Below, piece after piece: positions 22,478 to 32,266 of a stretch of DNA of 64,000 nucleotides. A program made the position numbers and the translations under genes. Origin of the DNA: Brachionus manjavacas (lineage: Eukaryota > Rotifera > Eurotatoria > Ploima > Brachionidae); the NCBI GenBank assembly GCA_019054805.1, contig JAHQIY010000002.1, positions 4,960,001 through 5,024,000 of the forward strand, read 5' to 3'. Within the stretch, counting starts at the first letter, position 1. Every line of letters begins with the position of its first letter. Under the pieces are notes generated by a model. That model was not told where the DNA came from. It searched no databases and saw nothing but the letters and a program-made list of their open reading frames with translations.

Positions 22478-23092
22478 TCTTCTAAAAAAGGCGTTTTAAG
22501 GATTTGAGATCATGTAAGATGGATTATGTGATATAGCGACATCTTTGTCGCTATATCACATAATTAAACCATTCTTCCCAACGATTTGTCCGATCCTCTT
22601 CGTCAAATGCGTCGAATGTTTTTATAAATTGTTCTTCAAGACCCATTTATACACGCTTCGTACGTTTACTGATCAATAATAATAACAAAAATTAAGAAAA
22701 ACAACAAAAAACAACAATTAGTTTCGACCTTTTCTCATTTTGTTTTTTTTTTTTTTTTATTCCTTGCGCCAATGAAATGTTTATACGTTAGGGCCAAATT
22801 AAAAGAACTTGTTTCGTTTTAAATAATTAATTAGTCTTAATAAATATATAAGAAAGTGGCCACTCTTTACCAAGAGTAAGCCGATTAACACATATAATAG
22901 AGAGAGAGGCAAAAGAGAGAGAAAAATATAAAATTAAATAAATGTATAAAATTACATTAAACAAACATCTTATTTCATCAAATGAAATAAGACATTTCTT
23001 TGCATACATAAAGATGACGCTATGCACACGTGTTTAATTAGATATTAATATTTTGTATTTCGGCTTAAAGCCATTTCTCACGACACTACAGA
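22478..23092 (-). mobile_element. LTR-retrotransposon fragment nested in LINE ORF1, copy 1 (fossil)
   Basis: On the minus strand, directly after the first ORF1 part, a block begins TGTAGTGTCGTGAGAAATGG and contains a TATATATTTATTAAG promoter-like box. About 320 bp later it is followed by a possible primer-binding site (TTGGCGCAAGG) and a short Gag-like start (FDEEDRTNRWEEWF). This looks like one LTR plus the start of gag of a Ty3/gypsy-type element. It is a broken fragment, older than the 4.49-kb duplication since both copies contain it. Confidence 0.55.
22523..22564. repeat. Perfect 19-bp inverted repeat with 4-nt loop, copy 1
   Basis: Arms 22523-22541 (ATTATGTGATATAGCGACA) and 22546-22564 pair without mismatch around TCTT. 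An identical structure occurs at 27011-27052 in the duplicate. Confidence 0.95.
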
Positions 23093-23938
23093 TTAGATTT
23101 TAAATATGCTATTGTTGGAATCTAGCTGATATATTGGTGTGTTTGGTTTACTAATTTCTTCAGAATCCATTAGTTTTTGTTCATGGATTGATCGGATTTC
23201 TTCTTGTTCCACAAAAAGTTGACTATAGTCCACTATTTTTCCGTCAAGAGATATAAGTTTGTCGGAAATCGAGCATTTTTGAGTCATGTGGCCTTTTTGC
23301 TTACACCTTTCACATGTTGAATCTTTCACTGGGCATTTCGCTATATTATGTCCTTCTTCATCACAAAAGTAGCATTTTTGTTTTTGTCCAACGATTGTTA
23401 CAACACATTTTAGACCGTACATGATTGTTGGACCAGACTAGCTTCTAATAATGTTGTCTACTTCCTTTGGGTAAGAAATTGTAATTCTTCTTACACCATT
23501 TTTTCTATTAGGTCTGTCTTTATACTTTTCCTCTGAAATTTGTTCTATTTTCAGTCCATCAATACGAACCGCGTTGAAAAAGTTTTTCAGAAGATTTTTA
23601 TCGAAATCTGTAGGCAAGAAATGAAATCTAAAGATACAATATCTTCTAAGATCCGGAATTTTATTCGCATCTTTAAGCTTAAAAATTGTGCCATTAATGT
23701 CAATTTCTCGACCAAAAATTTCTTCGACATAGGATGAGTCTTTGAATTCGATAATCCATATCTTATTCGACGAAAAGTTGTAAATTGACGTGATTGCGTC
23801 ATTCTCGACTTGATTAAGGGCGACATCAAGAGAGTCAAATATAATTTTGTGGGTTACTGGTTTATCTAACTTTTTAAGATTTAGTTTGACCGAATTTTTA
23901 AAAATCCAGCGTCTATTTAGGACATTGCTAACACACAA
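23093..23938 (-). pseudogene. LINE ORF1 (RNA-binding, two CCHC knuckles), copy 1
   Basis: The first part (23938-23438, 166 aa) has a fold with RRM-like spacing (IWIIEFKDSSYVEEIFG, then YCIFRFHFLPTDFDKNLLKN). The second part (23422-23093) has knuckles CYFCDEEGHNIAKC and CERCKQKGHMTQKC, as in Jockey-clade ORF1 proteins. A single in-frame TAG (23438-23440) separates them, and the reading frame is otherwise continuous. The 3' end runs into the LTR-derived insert. Confidence 0.85.
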
Positions 23939-24169
23939 ATTTTAGCAGTTTTGTGTATCACGTGATGAGGCTGTTAATTAAATTTGATTTTTCAAATTTG
24001 CTAAGCCAAACGACAAGATTGAAAAAGAAAGTATCTTCAATTTTCAAGATCAGTGAAATTAAAGATCAGATTTTTCAAAAACTGATACTCATTATAATTA
24101 CCTGATATTGGTTTTCAAGATCAAAAAATAAATGTTACAAAATTTTTTTTTAATTAAAATCAATTTAGA

Positions 24170-24932
24170 ATCAAATTTAATACCTAGAAACTTAATTTCT
24201 TTTTGGCTTTTTATTCTATTTCCATAAATTTTTAAGTAAAGATTATCACTTTCTTTCTTGTACTTAGAGAATACTACTGAACTTTTCAACTGACATCTTC
24301 ATTTTCCACTTAATTAGCAATTGTTCTTGCTCGTTGGTGTATTTATTTATCTTATTTTCAAGATTCCCCTTTTTGTTGTAAGTAAAAAAAGTAACTAGAT
24401 CATCTGCAAAAAGAAGAGAGTATTCATTATTTGTTTTGTTTCTTTTAGGGATATCATTTATATAAATGTTAAATAAAAGAGGACTAATAACTGAGCCTTG
24501 AGGAACACCTGCAGTTATTTGATATTCGTCGCTCAAGTAGTCATTCACATTCACCCTAAATGTCCTTGAGTCTAAGAAGGATCTAATCCAGTTAATTAAG
24601 TATTGTGGTGGATTTTTATTTATTAATTTAAAAATTGAACCTTCGTGCCAAACGCTATCAAAGGCTTTAGAAATATCAAAGAAAAGGGAACAAACTCTTT
24701 TCTTTCTATTAAATGACTCTACAATTTTTTGAATCAAAAAGTAAAGATTATCGGAAGTTCTCCGATGTTTCCTAAATCCTGATTGTTCCTGGATAAGTAA
24801 TAAATTTTTTTCTAAAAAATTGAAGAGTCTTGTGTAGATTATACGCTCAAGTAACTTTCCTAGACAACTTTTTATACTGATTGGTCTATAGTTTGAAGGA
24901 TCTTGTGGAGAAGATGCATTTTTTTGAATCAT
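24170..24932 (-). pseudogene. LINE ORF2 reverse transcriptase, copy 2
   Basis: Predicted residues of 24932-24264 are identical to copy 1 over all 222 positions, including the LLFADDL box. The downstream frame is truncated after FLGIKFDSKL at the duplication junction (about 24162). Confidence 0.9.
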
Positions 24933-26654
24933 AGTTATGTTCGCAGTTTTCCATGATTTTGGAATAATACCATGTCGCAGAGATAAGTTGAAAAGTTTTG
25001 AGATTTCTATTTAGGAATTTCTTGGTAAATTTTTAAGCATTAGATTATATATTTGGTCAGGTCCTGAGGCCGCTTCAGTCTTCAGTCTTTTTAAAGCCAG
25101 TATAAATTCGTTTGGGCAAATAGGATCATTGAAATTACACTGATTGTAATTTTTGAGTATAAAAAATTAAAACTAATTATTTCATTATCTTTTTCAGTAT
25201 CTATTAGATCAGAATAAGGACTAAATGTTGAAGATACATATGAAGTTTTTTTCATTGAAACAGTGCAATATTTTTTTTTTGCCTAAAATTTTTTTATTTG
25301 ATAAAAAAATGCAACATAATTTATTGAAGAAATGACCAATTTTAATTAAAGCAGAAATAATTTTATCTAATCACCATTTTTACTACTGCTATGCCTAATT
25401 TTTTTATTTTTTAAATATTGCGCTAAAAACTCCATATGAATATATCTCCGAAGCATTTTCCTTTTTCCTTATAAGTTTTTAATTCGGTGTTATTTGAGAT
25501 CAAATTTGGAATTAATTTTGATCCTTTCTGTGTTCTAAATATTTTTTATTTATTTTTTTCCAAAAAGGCCTGCTTGAAAGCGGATTTTTCCCCATTTTCT
25601 GAATGAAATCAAACCAATTTTGATTCCAGAATTTTCTCACTGAGATTTTTAACTCTGAGGTTAAGTGATTAAATCTTTTCTTAAGTAATGGACAACGAGT
25701 TCTTTGAAAGTTTCTTCTAATTTTTCTACGTTCTTTGATCAGCATAACTATATCTGGTGGTAGACTAGTTTTGTATATTTTCTCTGATTGATAAGATATG
25801 CATTTATATGAGGCAGAAATGATTTTTTTGTAATTTTGTTATTCAGCTCATCTATTGAAAGTGTGTTTTCACTAAGGTAATCTCTATCTTCATTTTAGGT
25901 GTCTCTAAAAAGTTGCCAGTTTGCTTTCTTATAGTTGAATTTCCTAATTGTAGATTTGCTTTTAATTAAGGAGTCAATGGAAATAGATGCTTCAATCGGA
26001 AAATGGTCACTCGTCATATCTTGACTATTGAGAACACAAAAATCAGTAATTTTGTCTATTAATGAAGATGAAACTAAAAAAAGGTCAGGAATTTCAAATT
26101 AATTCCTATTAAAAATATTATATGTAGGACATTTGTCGTTAATCACTGAAAAATCTAATTCATTGATTATTTTTTCAAACAATGAGCAGTTTTCATTTTC
26201 TCCTAAACAGCCTATTTGCTTCGTTCTGGAGTTATGCAAAATGTAGTTTCTACAGTTCCTTTTTATTGTTTATATAGCTCAAAATTAAGTAATATGTTGG
26301 GTGGATTGTATAGTCTAAACACAGATATTTCATTACTCTTTCCTTGATTTAGTTTAATACAAAGCAGTTCACAATTAAAGTGCTCAAAAGAATAGTCTTG
26401 TAAAAAATCAATTCGTTCTTTAATCAAAATAGCCTCCTCCGTATCTATTGCGTTTTTTAGTTATTGAGTGATAGTTTTTAAAGTCTAAATAAATATTTGA
26501 TTCACTCAAATCAATTTTTATTTCATTGAGCAAAACAATGTCGGGACAGTTCTAGACCAAAAAATTTTCCAAAAGTTCAGTCTTACTACGAAGAAAACAA
26601 TTCCAGTGTGTAACTACTTACCTTTTTTCATAAGAGTTTTGTTTTTTGAAACGA

Positions 26655-26957
26655 TCATTCTAAAATTTCTTCCATTTTGTTTGAACCAGTTGGTTGTTGA
26701 ATTACTGTGTTCGTTCTTAACTTTTTAGATTGTTCAGTTCCTTGTAGAAAGCTTCTCGTTGAACTCATTGCTTCTGACTTGAAAGGATTTTCGTCATCAT
26801 TTTCTGTGTCCGATTTCTCTTCATTTGAATCATCTTTGTTGGGCTCGGATTCAGATGGTCTCTTGGTTTGGATTTTCGTTTGAATAGAATGTTTTGTTTT
26901 GTCAGTTTTATTTGCTTGAACCGGTGTTAAAATGTCTTGAGTATTTTTGCACATCAA
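26655..26957 (-). pseudogene. LINE ORF1 C-terminal segment, copy 2
   Basis: Identical in predicted sequence to 22167-22469. Confidence 0.65.
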
Positions 26958-26965
26958 GAAGATGA

Positions 26966-27580
26966 TCTTCTAAAAAAGGCGTTTTAAGGATTTGAGATCA
27001 TGTAAGATGGATTATGTGATATAGCGACATCTTTGTCGCTATATCACATAATTAAACCATTCTTCCCAACGATTTGTCCGATCCTCTTCGTCAAATGCGT
27101 CGAATGTTTTTATAAATTGTTCTTCAAGACCCATTTATACACGCTTCGTACGTTTACTGATCAATAATAATAACAAAAATTAAGAAAAACAACAAAAAAA
27201 CAACAATTAGTTTCGACCTTTTCTCATTTTGTTTTTTTTTTTTTTTATTCCTTGCGCCAATGAAATGTTTATACGTTAGGGCCAAATTAAAAGAACTTGT
27301 TTCGTTTTAAATAATTAATTAGTCTTAATAAATATATAAGAAAGTGGCCACTCTTTACCAAGAGTAAGCCGATTAACACATATAATAGAGAGAGAGGCAA
27401 AAGAGAGAGAAAAATATAAAATTAAATAAATGTATAAAATTACATTAAACAAACATCTTATTTCATCAAATGAAATAAGACATTTCTTTGCATACATAAA
27501 GATGACGCTATGCACACGTGTTTAATTAGATATTAATATTTTGTATTTCGGCTTAAAGCCATTTCTCACGACACTACAGA
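26966..27580 (-). mobile_element. LTR-retrotransposon fragment nested in LINE ORF1, copy 2 (fossil)
   Basis: The duplicate of 22478-23092, with the same parts: LTR-like block, possible primer-binding site and Gag-like start. A broken fragment. Confidence 0.55.
27011..27052. repeat. Perfect 19-bp inverted repeat with 4-nt loop, copy 2
   Basis: Same arms and loop as 22523-22564. Confidence 0.95.
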
Positions 27581-28426
27581 TTAGATTTTAAATATGCTAT
27601 TGTTGGAATCTAGCTGATATATTGGTGTGTTTGGTTTACTAATTTCTTCAGAATCCATTAGTTTTTGTTCATGGATTGATCGGATTTCTTCTTGTTCCAC
27701 AAAAAGTTGACTATAGTCCACTATTTTTCCGTCAAGAGATATAAGTTTGTCGGAAATCGAGCATTTTTGAGTCATGTGGCCTTTTTGCTTACACCTTTCA
27801 CATGTTGAATCTTTCACTGGGCATTTCGCTATATTATGTCCTTCTTCATCACAAAAGTAGCATTTTTGTTTTTGTCCAACGATTGTTACAACACATTTTA
27901 GACCGTACATGATTGTTGGACCAGACTAGCTTCTAATAATGTTGTCTACTTCCTTTGGGTAAGAAATTGTAATTCTTCTTACACCATTTTTTCTATTAGG
28001 TCTGTCTTTATACTTTTCCTCTGAAATTTGTTCTATTTTCAGTCCATCAATACGAACCGCGTTGAAAAAGTTTTTCAGAAGATTTTTATCGAAATCTGTA
28101 GGCAAGAAATGAAATCTAAAGATACAATATCTTCTAAGATCCGGAATTTTATTCGCATCTTTAAGCTTAAAAATTGTGCCATTAATGTCAATTTCTCGAC
28201 CAAAAATTTCTTCGACATAGGATGAGTCTTTGAATTCGATAATCCATATCTTATTCGACGAAAAGTTGTAAATTGACGTGATTGCGTCATTCTCGACTTG
28301 ATTAAGGGCGACATCAAGAGAGTCAAATATAATTTTGTGGGTTACTGGTTTATCTAACTTTTTAAGATTTAGTTTGACCGAATTTTTAAAAATCCAGCGT
28401 CTATTTAGGACATTGCTAACACACAA
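27581..28426 (-). pseudogene. LINE ORF1, copy 2
   Basis: Predicted protein identical to 23093-23938, with the same in-frame TAG between the RRM-like part and the two CCHC knuckles. Confidence 0.85.
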
Positions 28427-28679
28427 ATTTTAGCAGTTTTGTGTATCACGTGATGAGGCTGTTAATTAAATTTGATTTTTCAAATTTGCTAAGCCAAACG
28501 ACAAGATTGAAAAAGAAAGTATCTTCAATTTTCAAGATCAGTGAAATTAAAGATCAGATTTTTCAAAAACTGATACTCATTATAATTACCTGATATTGGT
28601 TTTCAAGATCAAAAAATAAATGTTACAAAATTTTTTTTTAATTAAAATCAATTTAGAAACAAATTAAGAAAAAAAGAAA

Positions 28680-29040
28680 AAAAAATCTGACAAGCTAATT
28701 ATTTTTTTTGGTCTTCCATCTTTTTTTTTTTTGACTTTAATGTTGTCTTTCGATTAACGATTTCAACTACATGCTGATTAGGTTCAATATTTTCATTTTG
28801 AGATCCCTCTCAATTCACTAACCGGGAGGATTCGATCTATCGATCTTGAAATCTCCATAACTCGATACCGAGTACCAGTATTACGATGATCTAAATTATA
28901 TTTTGTACATAACTCTTGTATAACATTACGTAAATCGGTACTCATTATACTCATTGTTAAATATTTGTTTGATAATCGATTCGACTGAACGCCTAAATTC
29001 ATCTTCGTCCATTTGAGAATGGAATGTTGAAACAAACTTG
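28680..29040 (-). pseudogene. Degenerate coding remnant, unidentified
   Basis: The minus strand has an 80-codon frame (28793-29035) whose second half looks protein-like (LCTKYNLDHRNTGTRYRVME, then ISRSIDRILPVSELRG). Its first half looks better in another frame (DEDEFRRSVESIIKQIFNNE), as if a frameshift near 28930 separates them. I do not recognise the family. It lies between the LINE duplication and the Merlin-like element and may be another old transposon. Confidence 0.35.
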
Positions 29041-29328
29041 ATTGTTAAATGAAGCTGTTAATAATTAGTCTGATCTTAAAATTATTAGTTGATATTGAAA
29101 TTCAGTATCAGAAAATGTGGGTCTAGTGGAAAATGTGAACAATTGTTCACAAAAAAATGTGACAATGAGTATCAAGTCCAAAATGTGAACATTTTGTTCA
29201 CATAATCTCTGATCACATATTTGGTGACCAAAATAGATAAATAAAAAAATTAGAAAAATTTTTCGTGACCAGTTTTTATTTTTTGTGAACATTAATCTTA
29301 GAAAAATTTAATTTTAAATTCAAATGAA

Positions 29329-29562
29329 AAAAAAAATAAATTCCAATTCCTTTTTATATTTATTTTTATGTTTATATGCCATATGCAACTTTACACCCTT
29401 GATGTTTTTCATTAATTTTCCACATAAATCACACGGTACAGGGTTTGCATGTTTGCTGAGTGCTGTTTTTACTACATTCAAAGTTTCTTGAGAAGTAGTA
29501 ATTTCAGTCATTGCTTTTTCACGATAATGTATTGCTTTTTCTCTTGCGTTTAGATTTAACAC
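29329..29562 (-). pseudogene. C2H2 zinc-finger frame inside the Merlin-like element
   Basis: An 80-residue frame with one finger, CDLCGKLMKNIKGVKLHMAY then KH (C-x2-C-x12-H-x4-H spacing), preceded by TSQETLNVVKTALSKHANPV. Upstream residues SDAELSFSENLFTIDK sit in a neighbouring frame behind a stop. A finger of this kind is not a standard part of Merlin transposases as I know them; it may be captured host sequence or part of a different second ORF. Confidence 0.5.
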
Positions 29563-29623
29563 GCTTAATTACTTATCTATTGTAAATAAATTCTCACTAA
29601 AACTCAATTCGGCATCACTATCT

Positions 29624-29890
29624 TTATTCTCTCAATAAAATTCTAAGAGGTTTTTTAAAAAGCGAAAAAAAAGAATCATCGAATGCTGATTTATAACATC
29701 CACATCCAGAACATCTACAAGTTATTATAGTATTAGTAGCATCTTTACTCCTTTTCCGCAATTTTAATTCCATTATATGCAGATGTTTTTTGCACTTATT
29801 ATTTTGACATTTACGACTAGCCCGTACCAAACCAATTGAAGAGAATTGTCTAAAAATTTTTAAATCAATATTTTCATCAATTTTTTGAAT
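29624..29890 (-). pseudogene. Merlin/ISXO2-like transposase N-terminal zinc ribbon
   Basis: The minus strand reads IDLKIFRQFSSIGLVRASRK, then CQNNKC and ITCRCSGCGCYKSAFDDSFF followed by KKPLRILL. Two CxxC-type pairs followed by 'S-x-F-F-x-x-x-K-x-P-L-x-x-I/L-L' is the zinc-ribbon start of ISXO2/Merlin transposases. The frame stops at 29624 before any catalytic residue. Confidence 0.65.
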
Positions 29891-30759
29891 TTTGAATAGA
29901 ATGATGAAATCTAAATTGTAATTTTTAGCTTAATCATAGTGTAAAAGAATAAGAGTTTAAATTTATCTTAGCAAAATAAAAAAGTGTTTTTAAATTTTTG
30001 TCTTTTTTAAATTATTTAATTTTTATTTTTTCAATCTAAAATTTGGTGAACATTTTTTTTTTTAATGTGACCAGCTTATGGTCACCAAATATGTGATCAG
30101 AGATTATGTGAACAAAATGTTCACATTTTGGACTTGATACTCATGGTCACATTTTTTTGTGATCAATTGTTCACATTTTCCACTAGACCCGAAAATGTTA
30201 ATTGAATAATTGATCTTGAATTTCACTGATCATGAAAATTTCTTTGATTTTTAATAGACCCCAAAAATTTTATATTCACTGTATTTGCTTAATTTTAATG
30301 TACAATTAGAATTATTTCTTTTCTTTTCGAACCATACAAAATGTTAGACAAAAATTTTTCTCGATAAATTTTTCAATTTTAAAAAATCGAAACCTATATT
30401 ACATACAGGATTTTAGAGCTCTCGGTCAAAATTTGTCCAAAAGTAAACATAATTTGTTTTATTAAGCTCTAGAATTAAGAAATTTTTAGAAATTTGACCT
30501 TTCTTGATATGTACATTTAATTTAGTACAAGTATTTATATTATTTTGATTAATTTTTGATAAGAATTATTTTTTCTGCTTGCAAATTTTTTTAACTGCTA
30601 GTAAAAAAATTAATTAATGATTGCTAAATTTTTTCACTTGATAGCTAAATTATTTTTATGCTTCCAAAAAATTAATACATGCTAGCTAATTTTGACAGTA
30701 AATAAAAGGGAAAACCAGTTAATATTAATTGACAATTTGAATTACTAACACTTGATAGC

Positions 30760-30909
30760 AACAGCAACAACAACAAGCTACTCCTTTTGAAAATTCGTTT
30801 CAAGAGTACGATTTTTGCGCATAAATCTTCAAATGGTCCAAAACGCCGTGGCAGACCTCGTGGTTCTACAACTAAAAAAAGAAATACAGAAAATAGTTCT
30901 GTCAGATAA
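30760..30909 (+). pseudogene. Possible AT-hook coding fragment
   Basis: One frame reads KSSNGPKRRGRPRGSTTKKR followed by NTENSSVR and a stop. KRRGRPRG is a classic AT-hook (GRP core with basic flanks) that binds the minor groove of AT-rich DNA. Upstream, CAACAGCAACAACAACAA could code for a Gln run in another frame. There is no clear start, so it is either an exon of an unrecognised gene or a remnant. Confidence 0.3.
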
Positions 30910-31494
30910 TAAAAACGACAGCGAAAAAATTAAATTTGATATTTATATAAAAAAATTTTATTTTTTTGTCGGTACTAAGCATAATTTCTTTTTTCTTCTT
31001 TTAAAACTTAATATGAATAAAATTTTAATACTTTTAGTTTTGCTATCATAAACATAATTTTACAAGCAGGTGAAAAAAAAAATTTCCAAGAGAAGAAAAT
31101 AATTACTATCATTATATGAGCTAGCATAAAATTTTGCTAGAAGAAAAAAAAATTACTAGCAAAAGAAAAAATGTCCATTTTTGATAAGGAACGAAAAATA
31201 TTTTTTGAGGATAACTAAAAAATTTTATTCTCTTAAAAATACTGATGCGATTGAATGCTATTATATTGAAAATCTTTAAATCTATTAATAGGACTTGCAA
31301 AAGTAAAAATTTAATTGGTTTTCAAAAAAGAATAAAAATTTTATTAAAAGCAGGAATTGAATTATTATTTATTTAATTATTCAGAATCAGGTTTTTAAAA
31401 CATTTTTTTTAAGAATTCTTACTCTGAAAACCTTGAATATACAAAAATTCACCAGTGGAAATCATAATTTTTATCAAAATTCTTTCTTTTTAAG

Positions 31495-31612
31495 CTCTAC
31501 ATAATGGTCGGTGGTCGGAACTTTTTGGATAATTCCTATAATACAATCCGACCGCGGTCCGTGTTTTAGTAAAAAACAGGTGGTCGGTGTTTTAGCATAA
31601 GCCGACAAGAGC
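31495..31612 (-). repeat. Dispersed repeat, inverted partner of 18895
   Basis: Includes CATAATGGTCGGTGGTCGGA, then GGATAATTCC, CCGACCGCGGTCCGTGTTTT and TGTTTTAGCATAAGCCGACA. The reverse complement aligns with 18895-18995. Confidence 0.65.
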
Positions 31613-32266
31613 ACATTTGATTATTAAAATACTTTTTAAGATTTAATTTATTTTATCATTTTTTTAATTTTTTAAGCAAAGTTTTTAGAGTCAAAATAAA
31701 TTCTAAATCGATAAATGCGTTCATAAAAAATTAAATTAGATTTACCCTAAATTTAGGCTTAAAAATTAAAAAGTTCAAAATTTTAGTAAATTTTTAATTA
31801 AGCCATTAATTTCACTAATTTTCTGGCAAAAAATGAAATTAAAGATAATTAATTACTGATTTGTTATTTGAAATAAACTGAAAAATTTCAATGAATTCAA
31901 TTTTATTTTTTCTTAAATATCAATACAATTTTTAGCAATTTTTTTAAGTAATTCGAGTTAATTAATTTTTATAATATATCAGTTAAAGAAGACAAGATTA
32001 AATAAAAAAATGATGAAGATTAATTTTATTTAAAAAAATGTTTTATTTTTTGAAATTCAATTATAATTAGTCGAAAAATTGTTGTCACCAAAGATCAAGT
32101 AACAATAAATTCATAATAAAGTAAGAAAATCTAATTAAAACTTCATTTAAAATCATGAAAAAAATTTTATCAGTAAAAAAAAACTTGTTATCTTAACTCA
32201 TATCTACTTATAGAAAGCAATTTTTGATTTCACATGAAAAAAATCAAATTTTTTTATTTCTAAATA

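Larger units (their letters stand above)
19290..23960 (-). mobile_element. Jockey/CR1-like LINE, decayed, copy 1
   Basis: A minus-strand LINE with both ORF types. ORF1 has CCHC knuckles (23093-23938); ORF2 has an AP endonuclease (about 21000-22140) and reverse transcriptase (19480-20449). The 3' UTR runs from 19480 to about 19295 and ends with AGGAGCTTTAGCTCGGTACA and an AAATA-type tail. The coding parts carry several stops and frameshifts, so it cannot transpose. ORF1 is interrupted by an LTR-element fragment. The segment 19679-24161 is repeated immediately downstream as copy 2; only copy 1 keeps the true LINE 3' end. Confidence 0.9.
19679..24161. repeat. Tandem duplication unit 1 (about 4.48 kb)
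   Basis: Bases 19679-24161 recur at 24162-28649 almost identically, offset 4,483-4,488 bp; the differences are mainly poly-T/A length changes. The word AATTTAGAA lies at the start of unit 1 (19679), at the junction (24162) and at the end of unit 2 (28650). Confidence 0.95.
24170..28440 (-). mobile_element. Jockey/CR1-like LINE, decayed, copy 2 (lacks 3' end)
   Basis: Same layout as copy 1: ORF1 at 27581-28426, ORF1 C-terminal piece at 26655-26957, endonuclease remnant at about 25490-26630, reverse transcriptase at 24264-24932 with its frameshifted continuation at 24170-24289. It has identical stops and frameshifts, but lacks the last 65 codons of ORF2 and the 3' UTR because the duplication boundary cuts it. 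Confidence 0.9.
24162..28649. repeat. Tandem duplication unit 2
   Basis: Carries LINE ORF2, the nested LTR fragment, the palindrome, ORF1 and about 220 bp of sequence upstream of ORF1. At its left end LINE sequence joins directly to the duplicated upstream flank, without the LINE 3' UTR, so it arose by duplication of DNA and not by a second retrotransposition. Confidence 0.93.
29119..30190 (-). mobile_element. Merlin-like DNA transposon, 1,072 bp, non-autonomous or decayed
   Basis: Terminal inverted repeats of 111 bp (29119-29229 and 30080-30190) begin GGGTCTAGTGGAAAATGTGA and differ at only a few positions. Both ends are flanked by the 8-bp direct repeat GAAAATGT (29111-29118, 30191-30198). 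Each TIR is built of smaller ATGTGAACA/TGTTCACA palindromes. The minus-strand interior encodes a zinc-ribbon segment typical of Merlin/IS1016/ISXO2-type transposases and a C2H2 finger. No DDE catalytic domain is visible, so it cannot be autonomous as it stands. Superfamily call: zinc ribbon plus 8-bp target duplication. Confidence 0.85.
30199..32266. other. AT-rich intergenic region with a possible AT-hook fragment and a dispersed repeat
   Basis: 30580-31170 contains recurring TGCTAGTAA/GCTAGC-like words of unclear meaning. Apart from the two items listed separately (30760-30909, 31495-31612) I see nothing. Confidence 0.4.

Noticed and set aside
22827-23027. 66-codon hydrophobic frame in the LTR-derived insert (also 27315-27515)
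   Set aside because: Lies in the untranslated LTR-like region and looks like translated AT-rich sequence.
30580-31170. Possible old MITE from recurring GCTAGTAAAAAAAATT words at both ends
   Set aside because: The similarity is low-complexity and no target duplication could be found.
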